In this document: one piece after another, positions 45,651 through 57,489 of the stretch
How positions within the stretch are numbered: position 1 is the stretch's first letter
Layout: each line of letters starts with the position of its first letter
Assembly (NCBI GenBank): GCA_948567375.1
Contig: OX419762.1
Span: 34,911,465-34,975,464 of the forward strand
DNA: 64,000 nucleotides
Origin: Lunularia cruciata
Taxonomy: Eukaryota; Streptophyta; Marchantiopsida; Lunulariales; Lunulariaceae
Reading direction: 5' to 3'
Notes under the pieces: model-generated
Databases searched by the model: none
What the model saw: the letters and a program-made list of their open reading frames with translations, nothing else
Told to the model about the DNA's origin: nothing
Position numbers and translations under genes: made by a program

Positions 45651-46330
45651 AGAATCTTGAGAACCATAAAATACTTTACAAGTTCCCATAAAAGGTTTTT
45701 GTCCCATAAATGAATAATCTCATAAAAATTATGGGGGCCAAAAAGTTGTTTATGTGGCGAGGGGATTCAATCTTACTTTTACAAGACTTTATGAGTGACT
45801 TTTATGGCAAGTTTATTAGTGATATATGGAACTTAATTAGTGATGCAATTAGATATTTGTGCTAACCACCGCTATTATACAAAATGGAAACAAGAGAGAT
45901 GGAGAGTAATGACAACCACTCGTTAAGTCCAATTTGGAAATTCTCTCACATACTAAGTCCAATTTGAAACAATTGTCTCATACCTTCTCCTTTTGGGCTG
46001 TCTTCTCATCATTTTATGTAGGTTAGAATTGTTCAAAATGGTGCCATTCAAATTGGAATGTTTTGTTATTTGGTGAATGTGTTATAGAATTGGTGAATGA
46101 ACATGCCAACTATCTTAACACTAGTTAGTAATACAAGTTGCAAGGCAAATTGAAATCAAAATCCAGATTTATTCCTCTTGTAAGTTGAGTGAATTAGGAA
46201 ACATGGACAAAAATTCAACTCCCCTTCCAATACCAGTTCTTAGTTTCATCAATTGTAGAAAAAATACTCTTAGTTCTATCCATTATAGAGAACAAGCTTA
46301 GTTTTGCTCTCCCTCTTTGATTTCAAGAAT
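45651..46330. other. Anonymous AT-rich DNA
   Basis: No feature supported between the LINE remnant and the decayed coding region to the right. Confidence 0.35.
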
Positions 46331-46339
46331 TGCTCAAGA

Positions 46340-47560
46340 AGATGGTTGCATCCATCCCCATTCCCATTGAGCATGACAAGGAGAGGATCAAAGAATGTTT
46401 CCCTTTATGCACACACAAAAGGGGGTTCTAATGCTACAATTCATGCATAAAGTATCACAAATAAAGCAAGAAAAGAGCAAGGATGATGGATTTAGGATGG
46501 CCTATCACTACTTCTCACAAATATTGGACTATTTGGATGATCCTAAACACTTTAGTCAAATTCATGGTGGAAATAGTAAAAAACCAATCCAAAAAGCACA
46601 AACTTTAGCTACATGGCCACTTATTTGGTCTGGTACTGGAGAGGATTTCCACCCTCTATGAATGGTGATAGGGCTAGATACATTAAATCCTACAAGGATA
46701 CTTGAGAATGGAAATATAATTGCACTAAGGAAGGTCTAATCAAGAAAGACTTGGAGCAAGGATGGAGAATAATTGAGGACAAGTCAAAATCAAACATCTA
46801 TGTCTATTAGATAGATAGAATGGATTTAATGTTTGAAGGTAAAGCCAATATATCTCTTCTTGCAGAAGTTAGTACTGGTGGTATTGAGGAGGAATTTTGA
46901 TTCATGGATGGAACATGCCTTGTTATACTAGATGATTCAAGAGAAAATTAAGGGTTATGGCTTTAATTTTTATTAGCATCTTGAGCAGTTATGGGTCCTT
47001 GGAAGATTCTTTAAATATATTTGAAGAGGAAGGTCTCAATTGTAAGTGTACATTTGGAAATTGTAAGGAGAGGAGATGAGTTCACAAGAAAGATGATAGT
47101 CAATGCTTGACAAGAGATAAAATGCTTATGAAGAATGCCCTATGAGACACGTGAAGGAGAATCACTTGAGAGGAGATGGAGCTCCAAGGAAGAAAACCTA
47201 ATGAGACAAGAAAAGGAGAATCATGTGAGAGGAGATGGTGCAGTTGAGGTAGAATACCCTAGAAGACAAGTAAAGGAGAATCACTTGAGTAGAGATGAAG
47301 CTCCTTGAGTGACAGGAGCCAAGGAGAATCACTCTATAAGAGACTAAGACATTGACACTTGAGAAGCAAGAGAAGTGGATTGTCAAGAATTCTTAACAAG
47401 GAGTAAACTAGAGAAGCATCAAAGGAGAAAGAGGAGCAAGAGATTATGGAAGAAGCATCCAAAGAGAAGGAGGTTGACTCCTGGTAGAAAAAGAGGATTT
47501 CTCAAGCTTCCAAGATTACATCTGCTCTTACACCTAATTTTGCTTCTTTATTGCAAGATT
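46340..47560 (+). pseudogene. Decayed coding region of unknown family
   Basis: A start MVASIPIPIEHDKERIKE (46,342 onwards) is followed in shifting frames by AYHYFSQILDYLDDPKHF, then DLEQGWRIIEDKSKSN, then GKANISLLAEVSTGG, and finally a very charged segment containing the 60-bp repeats and KHQRRKRSKRLWKKH. The composition looks like real protein rather than chance, but I do not recognise a domain. Stops and frame changes show it is dead. It may be a gene carried by, or belonging to, an old mobile element. Confidence 0.35.
47144..47340 (+). repeat. Minisatellite, 59-60 bp unit, about 3.3 copies
   Basis: Units start at 47,144, 47,203 and 47,263 with a shorter fourth near 47,311. The shared core is AAGGAGAATCA(C/T) followed by GAGAGGAGATGG. 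In the plus frame it encodes repeats with a KENH.RGDGA pattern, rich in charged residues. Confidence 0.8.
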
Positions 47561-48773
47561 TAGTTAGTCATAGCAAACTGAGAAGTGAATCACTAGAATC
47601 AAGGGAGAGGTGTAAAATAGTAGAGATTGAATCCAAGCAAGCTACAGAAGTTTGAGAAAGACAAGAGAGAAGTAGAGGCCATGAATATCTTAAAGATAGA
47701 GAAAATCAGGTCTAGAGTAACAAAGCTCTACATCAAAAAGACAAAGGTGAAATCAAAATGCTTTTATTTGATGACACTTGAACTAGCTCAAGTAGGAAAT
47801 ACCCAAGGAAATCAAAACTCTTATTACCATGTTATCCAATATAGATTCCCATCCTTATGGTAGCTCTCTCAATAGTTATAGTATGGATTCCAAGTTCCTT
47901 GTACCAAATTATATCCTCAATTATGCTCCTTGTGCTAGTTGGAACAAGAGTGAATCGAGTTGTATAGGATAGTAAAGAGCTATGGTATGCTAAGGGATCT
48001 TCACTATAAACTTAGTTTACATATAAAATTTACTTCTTTTTGCTCACTTTTCAATCTTTCTTGATACACATGTTGCTTTCTTCCCTAGCAATGCTTCTTT
48101 ATATGCAAAACATATATATTTGGATTCTGAAAGTAGAGAATTCACCTACTTGTATTTACAAAACATACCAGACTGAAGAAGTGACCATTTTGTACCACAA
48201 TTTAATGCCTCTTGGTTTCTCCTTGCCATTGGATACATAAGACTCCCATATTTTTTGTGCAATTGGTGCACCACACTAAACACACCTTTTACTTAGTGCT
48301 TTCTGAACACCATTTTAAAGCAAATCAAATACAAATTTGCAAAACTCTTTCTTCTCAAGCTGGGGAGCAAGAGCAAGAGAAAAACTCAAATAATCAATAG
48401 TCAAATTATCAATGGTGCATGTATATTAGCAAAAATTTTTAGAATATATGCAAGAGAAGTGTACAATATACAAGGAAATTATAAGCTATCCTAAAAATCC
48501 AAAGTGGCTATTTTTAGGCACTAGGTCAACTATATATGTTGTTCCAAAGCATCATGTAAGTGCCAATACAAGGTAGGTTTAATAAAAAAGGGCTATAGCA
48601 CCATATCTATCTCCTCTCTTGAGGATGCATCTTTGTCTCACTAATGCATGCCTTAAAAGCACATAAAGGTCAAAATTGTAATCACTCAATCTAATAGCGG
48701 TCCATTCTTCCTCTAGAAACCTAATAGTAGGAGTAGTGGAGGCTCTAAGTATATCTATAGGTGCTACAAGAAG
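47561..48773. other. Anonymous DNA, no supported gene
   Basis: Short open frames only. The plus strand up to 47,760 is lysine/glutamate-rich in frame and may belong to the decayed region to the left. Confidence 0.35.
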
Positions 48774-49343
48774 CTAAAATAATAAGGTATATGAAGTACT
48801 AAGAGCGTCCTTTGGAGAAAACCATGGAAAATGTATAGCTCCACAAGGATGATTCCTACAATAAGCAAGAGCATCATTATCCACAAATAGTTTATCTCTG
48901 ATAGATAAACCTAATGAGGTAAAAGTACTATATGATCTAACCATAACTCCTCTAAACTCATCAAAATACCCATCATTCTCCATGAAGAATGCCATCAAAC
49001 ATGAACCTATATGAACTCCAACTAGTAGGTCACTAACCTCCCTCATAGAATGCAATAATATCTCTACCTTCCATTTTGGACCATTGGTCCATATGATCAC
49101 CTCAAAGTGTGTGATACAATATTCCATAAACTCTCTTATGCATGGCTACAAGATATACCAGAATGTACTACTCTCTCTATAGGAGTGCCATCCCCTCCTC
49201 ATGGTCTTGGCAAACCATTCCAAGTAATGAGGTCTACTAGGAACTCTCATGTTTGCAATATAACGCACATCTAACACTAGAATCTTCCTCCTCACATCTA
49301 TGTGGAAACTAATATGGGGTATGAATACTCTAGATAAGCTCAT
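48774..49343 (-). pseudogene. FCP1/NLI-type phosphatase domain fragment (HAD fold), dead
   Basis: The minus strand encodes RRKILVLDVRYIAN, about 45 residues on a PCIREFMEYCITHFEVIIWT segment, and at the end SIRDKLFVDNDALAYC followed by GAIHFPWFSPKDA. This is the order of the FCP1 homology domain: an LVLDL-like start, an RP..REFL..C...FEV..W centre, and a LL.DDSP.K.. end with a conserved proline/tyrosine-rich tail. In living members the first strand carries the DxDxT nucleophile. Here it reads DVRYI, so the catalytic pair is lost. One in-frame stop (at 49,146-49,148) precedes PCIREF. The two open stretches are otherwise in one frame. It is a recent pseudogene or a gene fragment with introns removed. 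The N-terminal part may lie beyond element C4. Confidence 0.55.
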
Positions 49344-49453
49344 GCTCTATCTCAACCAAGTGAGTCATTGTACCTCATCACTCAAAGATACCTTCTATTC
49401 TTGAAGCCACAAACACTCATGGTAAGTACCATGAAAACTTGGAGGGGTCGCAA

Positions 49454-50068
49454 TATAATTCCCGGTATGAGGTTTCCAATATACAATATCATATCCTATA
49501 TTCAAATAAGGCTCCTATCTTGGGCCAACTATGAGAGTCAAACAAGCCTGACTAGACCAAGTGTGTAAAAGACCAAGGAGAGAAATAGGAGAATGGAAGA
49601 TCACATTGGGACTCTTGAAAGAAGAAAACTTTGAATACTTAGCATGGGCATTAGGCTTTGGTATTTATAGGGAACATACAAAATTCTTTAGAAGCTTCCT
49701 AAAAGCCACTTTCTTAGAGTGCAAGGTAAGCTAACCATGAAGCTTCCTTCTAGAAGTTGCCTACTTGGCGTGCAAGCTAAGCTAGTTAGGTAGCTTCCCA
49801 AGAAACTTCCCCAAGTGGCTTTTAGGAAGCTTCTAAAGAATTTTGTATGTTCCCTATAAATAACAAAGCCTAATGCCCATGCTAAGCATTCAAAGTTTTC
49901 TTCTTTCAAGAGTCCCAATGTGATCTTCCATTCTCCTATTTCTCCTTGGTCTTTTACACACTTGGTCTAGTCAGGCTTGTTTGACTCTCATAGTTGGCCC
50001 AAGATAGGAGCCTTATTTGATTATAGGATATGATATTGTATATTGGAAACCTCATACCGGGAATTATA
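49454..50068. repeat. Large near-perfect inverted repeat across the LTR edge of C4
   Basis: Left arm 49,454-49,711 and right arm 49,813-50,068 are inverted copies of each other, about 257 bp each with a 101-bp spacer. By eye I find about four mismatches and one 2-bp gap. The left arm spans host flank (49,454-49,558), the target duplication AAGTG and the first part of the C4 LTR. The right arm repeats all three, inverted, inside the same LTR. The duplication must therefore have occurred after C4 inserted. Confidence 0.93.
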
Positions 50069-50291
50069 AAGAGCCTTCTAAGAACATGATCACAAGCTAA
50101 GCATGTTATGAAGCTTCCCAAGAAGCTTCCTCTTTCAAGTCACCACTTGGTATACATATTTCGTGATATTTGGAAGGAACCAAGTAGCTTCCTAGATGCT
50201 TCTAGAATATTTTTACAATTCTTAGCTAAATTGGCATATTTACTACTTTTTTAGTCTTGACTAACTCACCTATAAGCTCCATATTATTACA
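49564..50291 (-). repeat. 3' LTR of C4, enlarged by an inverted duplication
   Basis: Begins TGTAAAAGACC and ends CCATATTATTACA, next to a pyrimidine tract that is the complement of the purine tract. Its extra length compared with 54,991-55,458 is due to the inverted arm at 49,813-50,068. Confidence 0.9.
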
Positions 50292-50299
50292 TATTCTCC

Positions 50300-50520
50300 C
50301 ACCATGAGTTGGTGATGTCCTTGTTACCATGGAAGCTTCAAACTCTTGGATGACTAATTGTGCATTAAGGAGATGACAAAAAGGCTCCCAAGTGGCATCA
50401 TGAAGGGGATACACTTTCCAAAGGACTTTGTACTTAGTATGTTGTTGGTGGCCACGTTGAATATAGTGACATGCAAGGATATGATCAACCTCATTGTTGT
50501 TGATAGGGATGCAAGGAGGA
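50300..50520 (-). pseudogene. C4 chromodomain remnant
   Basis: The minus strand reads YKVLWKVYPLHDATWEPF, matching the second half of the chromodomain. It is followed by a short tail up to the polypurine tract. The same tail is seen in C1 and C2. Confidence 0.75.
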
Positions 50521-52439
50521 ACGGGTTGGACACAAAAAGAAAAGAAAGATGGATTAGAGTCAAAGAGTTTCAACTTAGAAACATGAAAGGTATGGTAGAT
50601 TTGCATATGACAAGGCAAGGCAAGTTGATAAGCAACACAAGAAATGATTTTGGTGACATCAAATAGACCTATCCAATTAGGAGCAACTTTACAAACTTGG
50701 GTATCAAGTAGGAGGAGTAGGTTACTAGAAGAAAGGATGAACTTATCATCAAGTTGAAAGATGAGATCATGACAATAGTGATCCGCATATTGTTTTTGAC
50801 CATTTTGAGCAACAAGATGAGATTTGGCTTGTTGTAAGGATTGGGATATTGTGGTCAAGAAGGTGGAAGTATAACGGACATGAGAGATGGAGGAGGAGCA
50901 AGAAGGGAATCTGGAACAAGTGAGTCTCGGCCAAAATTAAGGAAGAAGAGAGAGAATCAAGTGCTTGCTTGCTTATAGTAGGCATTGTAAGCAAGCACAA
51001 TAACAACAAGACATTCATACCAATTGGTATGGTGAATGTTGACAAAGGCACAAAAAAATCCTCCAAAGTATGATTTTCACAATTGGTTTGTCCATCAGTT
51101 TGAGGATGATAGGTCATAGATAAAGCAAGCTTTGTGCAAAGTAGCTAGAAGAGTGCTTGCTAAATTTTTTTGGTGAATTGAGGATCATGGTTAAAGATGA
51201 GTACACAATGCATCCCATGATGCTTGAAGACATTTTCAAAACCGATCAAGGTCAATGTTGGAGCATCCACTATATCAAAAGTTGGTGCCAAATTGATTTG
51301 CTTACTAATATTATCAACAAACAACACAAATTGCTATGTGACCTTGCTTTGTCTTGGGTAAGGATGTGATGAGGTCTAAGCTCACATGTTCCCATCAAGC
51401 AGATGGGATGGGAAGTGGTTGAAGGAGTCTACTTGGTTATGTGTTATTGGCCTTGCTGCATTGGCAACTCTCACAAGACCAAAAAACTCTTGAACCTCTC
51501 ATACCATGTTAGGCCACCACCACTGGCATTGTAGGGTACCCAAGATCTTGTCAACACCCATGTGACTAGTGATTGGTATTTCATGGGCTTCTTGAAGGTG
51601 CAAGTCATAGATCACCCTTGGTTGGAACATAAATCCAATTCTCATAGAATAAAAAGCCTTCTTTGAAGGAGAAGGTGTTGTATTTTTTATCATGTGTTGC
51701 AAGATGACCTTGTGTCATCAGAAAGAAGGGGTCTTGTTGTAAAGTAATCCTAAATTTGATTTGGACTTTTGAGTCAATTGACATTTTTATAATTACCAAT
51801 GTGATAAGAGGAAGAGTCTTCATATCAAGTTATCATGATAGGGCATGAGGGATAGACAAGGAACCTACTTGGTTTATACTCAAGTTTCATGTCAAAAAAA
51901 TTTAATTGTTCCTCCATCAATTATGTAGCGTCTTCATGTGCTCCAAATGTAATGTTTGCAACAAGGGTTTATTATCAATTTTCATGATCACTTTTTTCCC
52001 CAAGAGATAATGCCTCCATACCTTAGTGGCAAACACCATTGTTAGTTGTTCTTGATTTTGCATAGAGTAATTTCTTTTTGTGGTGTTCAGTTGGTGAGAC
52101 ACAAAGGTAATGGGATGTAACCCTCTAGAAATTCTTGGTACAACATAAATTCAATGGCAAAGTTAGAAGCATTCAAATCAACCATATGTCTTGAAGACAT
52201 ATTCTAAGGTGTTGGCATATTCTGAGTTCAAGACATATTTTGAGGATCATATAGTTGAAGAATATGTCTTGAAGACACCATATGTTTCACCTTTTAGAAT
52301 GCTCTTTGTGCCTGGTGGTCCATTAAAACTTGAGGTATTCTCCAAGAGATTGGTCAATGGTGTGGCCGAATGAGCATAATAGTGGATCAATTGTCAATAA
52401 AAACTTGCACATCTATTAAATATCTATTCTTTTATTCTT

Positions 52440-53120
52440 TCATTGATTGGCTTACTCCTTTGGAGTAGGCCAATCAATAATGGCCTTGATTTTCTCCTTT
52501 TCCATCTTGATCCTCTCCAACAAGACCTTATGACCCAAGAAGGTAACTTCTTTTTGCCACAAGGTACACTTTGACTTCTTGTAGTAAAACTTCATTGATG
52601 TAATTATCTTAAGACTTTTTGCTATGATTTGTGTGTTTTTCCTTCATGTTTCTATAGATTAAAATATCATCCAAAAGCACTATCACATACTTATCCAATA
52701 GCCTATCTAACACCCAATTCATCTGATCTATGAAGACTACCAAAGCATTAGTGAGCCTAAAAGGTAGAGCTCTCCATTCAAAATGCCCATACCCTGTGCA
52801 AAAGGTTGTCTTTTGCACATCCTCTCTATCAATAGAAATCTACTAATAGCCACTTTGGATATCAAACTTGGAGAAGTATCATGGTCCACTCAATTAATCT
52901 AGCAAATCATCAGTTGGAAGCAAGGGATATGCATTCTTCACTATTTATTTATTAAGGAAACGGTAGTCAATACAAAAGAAAAGTCCTTCATCCTTCTTTG
53001 GGACAAATGGTACCAATTTTTCCCAAGGAGATGTACTATTTTGAATGAAATTTTTCTCCAACAACTCCATTAGTGTTATTCAAAGCTCTTCTAACTCCTC
53101 TTGTGAGAGCCAATAGATTG
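52440..53120 (-). pseudogene. C4 reverse transcriptase remnant
   Basis: Contains ALPFRLTNALVVFIDQMN and KYVIVLLDDILIY, the polymerase motifs around the catalytic DD. It is a fossil with many breaks. The order relative to gag and integrase is the normal one for gypsy. Confidence 0.8.
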
Positions 53121-54990
53121 ATCTACTCATTGGAGTACTTCTTAGCAATAACTCAATCTTAAGTAACCTCTTTGGCAGGTCATTTGGAAACACACATGTA
53201 AAATTTTAAACTATTTGATCAACCATTGCTTGATGAGGCTTATGGCCCTCATTAGATTTTGCATGCACAATCAACTTGATCTTCACTATAAAATAAGAAT
53301 ATCTTCCTCCAAAGCTTACTCTATGGTTCCTTTACTGATAACTTCCCCTCTTGGAATTGATTATTCTTAGGTGTCTTGTTCAAAGGTGCCAAACAACCTA
53401 ATTGATCATTCTTATCTTGATGTTGTACTTGAATTTTTTTTCAGGCCAAATCAAATTGATCTTGATGATGTTCAAGCCAACCTATAATGATATCATAATA
53501 GAAAGGTGTCACTACAAACCTCATACACTCAAAATACTCCTTAATCTTGAATGTAATAAGATGTGAGGTATTAATGCAAAACCCTTTCTATCATTTGCCA
53601 TCAATTTATGTCCAATTTTTGGTTTGATAAGAATACCTAATTCCTTTGTTAATTGCATGGATATGCAATTCTTTGAACTTCTAAAATCAACCAAAATTCT
53701 ACAACCATGATCAAATATCATATCTTGCAAGTGAAGCAAACTTGCATAGGTTGAGCCTTCAATCCCATTGAACTAATCAAGTTTCTAATAGGTGGTTCAA
53801 ACTCTCCTATTTGGATTCTTTGTTTCCCTAATCATCACGCTCCACAAATTCCATTTGGGTGATTTTTTGAGGTCACAATTCTTGAGTGGGCATTTTGCAA
53901 TGTGATGTCTAATTTGGTGACAATAAAAGCAAACATCAATCACCCTTTTTCTATCTACATGCCCGATGGTATTGTAGATAAGTCTCCATTGGATGATATC
54001 AATCTCCATCAATACTAGCTCCTCCACCCATGTGGAGTGTATTGGTAGGTTATGTAAAGATCAAGGTCAAGACCAAGTTGTCACAACCAATGAATCAAAG
54101 TGCTTAGCTGACTGTATGGCTTTCTCCAAGTGATTTTGCTCTTGCATGGTCACTTCCAATTTAGTGCATGACTTCAAGCTCCTCACAAATCAATCAAGAG
54201 CTTCATATTCTAATATATTTTGAATTTACATTATGGTGTTCTAGAATTGAGTGATAGTAGTTTCTCATAAAAAAAATCTACTTCAATTTTGCTAATCTAT
54301 CTCTAGCAACTCATGCAACTCATGCAATATTTATAGCTTGGAATCTCCCAATTATTGCACTCTTGAATTCTTCCAATGTTTAGATTGGTGCAAGAAACTA
54401 CCATTCAGCTTGCTCCACTTGAAATCACCATTAGACTTTTGCAACTCCATCCAATTGGGTTGAAGCCAAGAGAATCTCTATTTATCTTGAAGCTTTATAG
54501 CTTCAAAATAATGTTCATAATTAAACACAAAATTCTCCACTATGCTTGAGAGATTCTTGCCTTCAAATAACTTGGGCTTTGGAAATTGGCTTTGCTTTTC
54601 TCCTTCTCAAAATGGTACTCTCTCTACATACTCTTGTTGTTGATGTTCTCTTTCTTTTAACAATCAAGTAATGTGCTTAGTTTGTTGTTGCATAAAAATG
54701 ATAATTTTGGGCATTGCTGCCATAGCTACTACTCTAACAAACTTTCTTCAATTATCCAAGTTAATGCATAGATGCAACAAATCCATCGTGCTTTGTAAGT
54801 TACAATCTGAAGTATCAAGGGTTCATCAAACAATGTGACCACATTTAGAAAAAATTTCCCAAAGTGTGAGGTGATGAACTACATGAAATGATGCTTTGGT
54901 AGTACATAGATGCAAAATTCCCAATGGTTTGGGGAAAATAGATTTGGTGGTCCATGAATTCCATCCATTCCATTCCTTCTTTGATACCAA

Positions 54991-55458
54991 TATAAAAGAC
55001 AAGGAAGAAATACGAGAATGGAAGATCACATTGAGACTCTTGAATGAAGGAAACTCCAAATGCCTAGCATGAGCTTGGCCTTTGGTATTTATAAGGAACA
55101 TACAAGCTTCTTTAGAAGATTCCTAAAAGCTGCCTTCTTAGAGTGCAAGTTAAGCTAACCAAGAAGCTTCTCAAGATGCTTCATTTTACAAGTTGCCTAT
55201 TTGGCCTGCAAGCTAAGCTATTCAAGAAGCTTCCCAAGAAGCTTCTTTCTAGAAACCATCTACCTGGCATGCAAGCTAAGCTAGCCAAGAAGCTTCCTCC
55301 TAGAAGTCATCACTTAGCGTACACATTACCCAATATTTGGAAGGTACCAAGTAGCTTCCTAGATACTTCTAGAATATTCTTATAATTCTTGCCTAATTTG
55401 GCATATTTGCTTATTCATTAGTCTTGAATAACTTGTTTGTAAATTCCATATTGTTACA
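54991..55458 (-). repeat. 5' LTR of C4
   Basis: 468 bp from TATAAAAGAC to ATTGTTACA, followed by the target duplication AAGTG. Contains several AAGCTTC...GAAGCTT palindromic units. Confidence 0.92.
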
Positions 55459-55463
55459 AAGTG

Positions 55464-55974
55464 GCTTGTGAAGATGATGCTCCATTGACTGATGGAGTTC
55501 TAGCCTTTCCACCATGATGCACTCCAAATATGGAAGCTATAGGTGGTGGTGTAGTTGTAGGCTTGGCTCTTTGATTCTAAATAGACTCTTGGTATGAATC
55601 TTTATATGCACTAAACTACTAAACTAGCCTCTCCCTCACCATAGTACTCATCACATGCTCAATCTGAGTTTCCATATCAATAGGAGGAAACATCTCTAAG
55701 CAAATATACTCTCCATGTTACAATGCAAGTGCTCTTTGAGGATACTTTGTGGTGGCAATGTAGGTAGTTGAACTCTCACTTGGCTAAATAATGGATGATA
55801 ATGGTGCTCATGAGAACTTGGTACTCTAATATCAACCCTAAAAGATGCATGGGAAGGTACATGAGGAGGGTGATCATCATGGTGCTCATAGGAACCAAGT
55901 ACTCTAACATCAACACCTGGATATTCATGGGAAGATGCATGAAGAGGGTGACCTATACACAATAACTTAACCAT
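55464..55974 (-). pseudogene. Host coding-like fragment with an internal repeat
   Basis: The minus strand at 55,696-55,974 holds a 92-residue open stretch in which a segment of about 28 residues occurs twice (HASSHEYPGVDVRV..SYEHH and HASFRVDIRVPSSHEHH). It is rich in His, Ser and Pro and looks disordered. It lies upstream, on the same strand, of the FCP1-like fragment at 48,774-49,343, from which it is separated by element C4. That both belong to one gene is inference. Alone it has no recognised domain. Confidence 0.35.
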
Positions 55975-57480
55975 ATCAAACCAAATAAAAACACCGTATA
56001 GTCCTTTTCATCATCCATGAATGGTCCACTTATAGCTCAAACAAGCAATATCAAAAGGTGGAAAATCATATCAATGTATATAAAGATATAAACATGTACA
56101 CAACTCTAACTAACCTAACTCAAAAGGTGTACTAAACTAAAACTAAAATTTCTTTCACCCTACTTATCAAGTACAAGCTCTCCCTCCTCCACACTCTCAT
56201 GGATATAAACCGCCTCTTTTGCTTTATATAATCTCATTTTAAGCCCATAAATCCACTCTCCATGAACAAGTGTGTGAGAGCACATGAGTCACAAAAAGCA
56301 TTTACCATCCAGATGATCAAGCTTCCTCTAGACTACAACAAGTCCTACCTCAATAGTCAATAACACAAGCTCAGTCTAATCATAGTCCACTAGAGTAGAT
56401 CATGCCATCTTACTCTTCACTATGAGAATGATGTTCCTATGTACCACCCTAGGATGCTGAGCTGGAATAAGTAGTGACATAAGAGTTGGAAAAATGGATA
56501 GAAAGCTAGATATGCACATTGTTTTGCTAGGTATCTCCTATTGGTTCTATCTCTCACAAGAAACCAATCTTCCACCATGCTTTATGGAACATTCTTCCTC
56601 CTTTTGGCCAAACCTAAAGGTGGAAAAAAATGCATGACAAATCATAGTAGTGGTGAACACAATATCTCTTTCTCTAGCTATCCCTCTATGAGTGTCTCTC
56701 CTCCAAGTTTGCATAAACTTGGTGCACACTTCTACCTTTAAACACAAGTCAATATAAGATAAACATATGTCAATAGCTAAAATCTATATTGCAAAAATTA
56801 GACATAACAACAAAAAAGGTAAAACCTTGAAACCTAACCAAATGGACCATGCAAACCAACTCAACCACACAAACTGCATTCATGTAGACTATGCAAACCA
56901 ACTCAACCGCACAAACATCATTCACATAGACCGCAAAAACTGCATTTGTATGGCCATGCAAACCACAAATATTCCAACCATACAAACCATGCAAGTTGGT
57001 TTGCATGGCTAAAGTGGTTTGCATGGCTAGTGAATTTATATTTTTTTGGCATGTGCATTCAGGGTTTGCATGGTAGGTGCATTTTGCATGCCCTAAACAC
57101 TAAACCCAATGCGCAGCAATGTATTGGGTTAGGCAAGATTTGACACGAGCTTTGATAGAAATCTAGAATTTGGTAGGAATTTTCATAGAAATTTGAAAAC
57201 TGGAAACATGATAGAAAACACCATTCACAATTTGCAAGTGGAAAACTTACATGTAGTTTTTGTAGGGTACTCATCCCAAGTGCAATTTTCAATCCAAGTG
57301 CATCAAGATCTATTTCACAAATATATTCTATTGTGGCTCAAATTTGCAATTTATCTGACCAACACCACTTATCATAGTGCATATAATCAATAACAGTTCA
57401 TATTGTCATTGATTAGTCATAGTTATTTTGAAGTGTCCTCCACATGTTCCATCTCAACTGCTCTCTAGTACATCTCAATA
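55975..57480. other. Unassigned DNA with a small tandem repeat
   Basis: No coding recognised. Contains the 42-bp repeat described separately. Flanking sequence is AT-rich and not visibly repeated elsewhere in the window. Confidence 0.4.
56846..57026. repeat. 42-bp tandem repeat with inverted ends
   Basis: Units at 56,846 and 56,888 share CTATGCAAACCAACTCAACC or its close variant, and a decayed third begins at 56,930. The motif CCATGCAAACCAC (56,954-56,966) is inverted as GTGGTTTGCATGG (57,014-57,026), so the array folds back at its right end. Confidence 0.7.
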
Positions 57481-57489
57481 GCCATCTTG

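Larger units (their letters stand above)
49564..55458 (-). mobile_element. Element C4: family C Ty3/gypsy chromovirus
   Basis: 5,895 bp with a perfect target duplication AAGTG (49,559-49,563 and 55,459-55,463). The 5' LTR is 54,991-55,458. The 3' LTR is 49,564-50,291, lengthened by the inverted duplication. On the minus strand the parts are primer site (about 54,970-54,990), gag with knuckle CFYCHQIRHHIAKC (gag about 53,790-54,740), protease (53,500-53,780), reverse transcriptase with VLLDDILIY (52,440-53,120), RNase H (51,880-52,320), integrase (50,760-51,640) and chromodomain (50,300-50,520, WKVYPLHDATWEP). All parts can be traced, but with many breaks. The LTRs are well diverged, so it is old. 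Confidence 0.93.

Noticed and set aside
47144-47340. Possible CRISPR-like array
   Set aside because: The whole 60-bp unit is repeated with no unique spacers, and the setting is a plant nuclear genome. It is a minisatellite.
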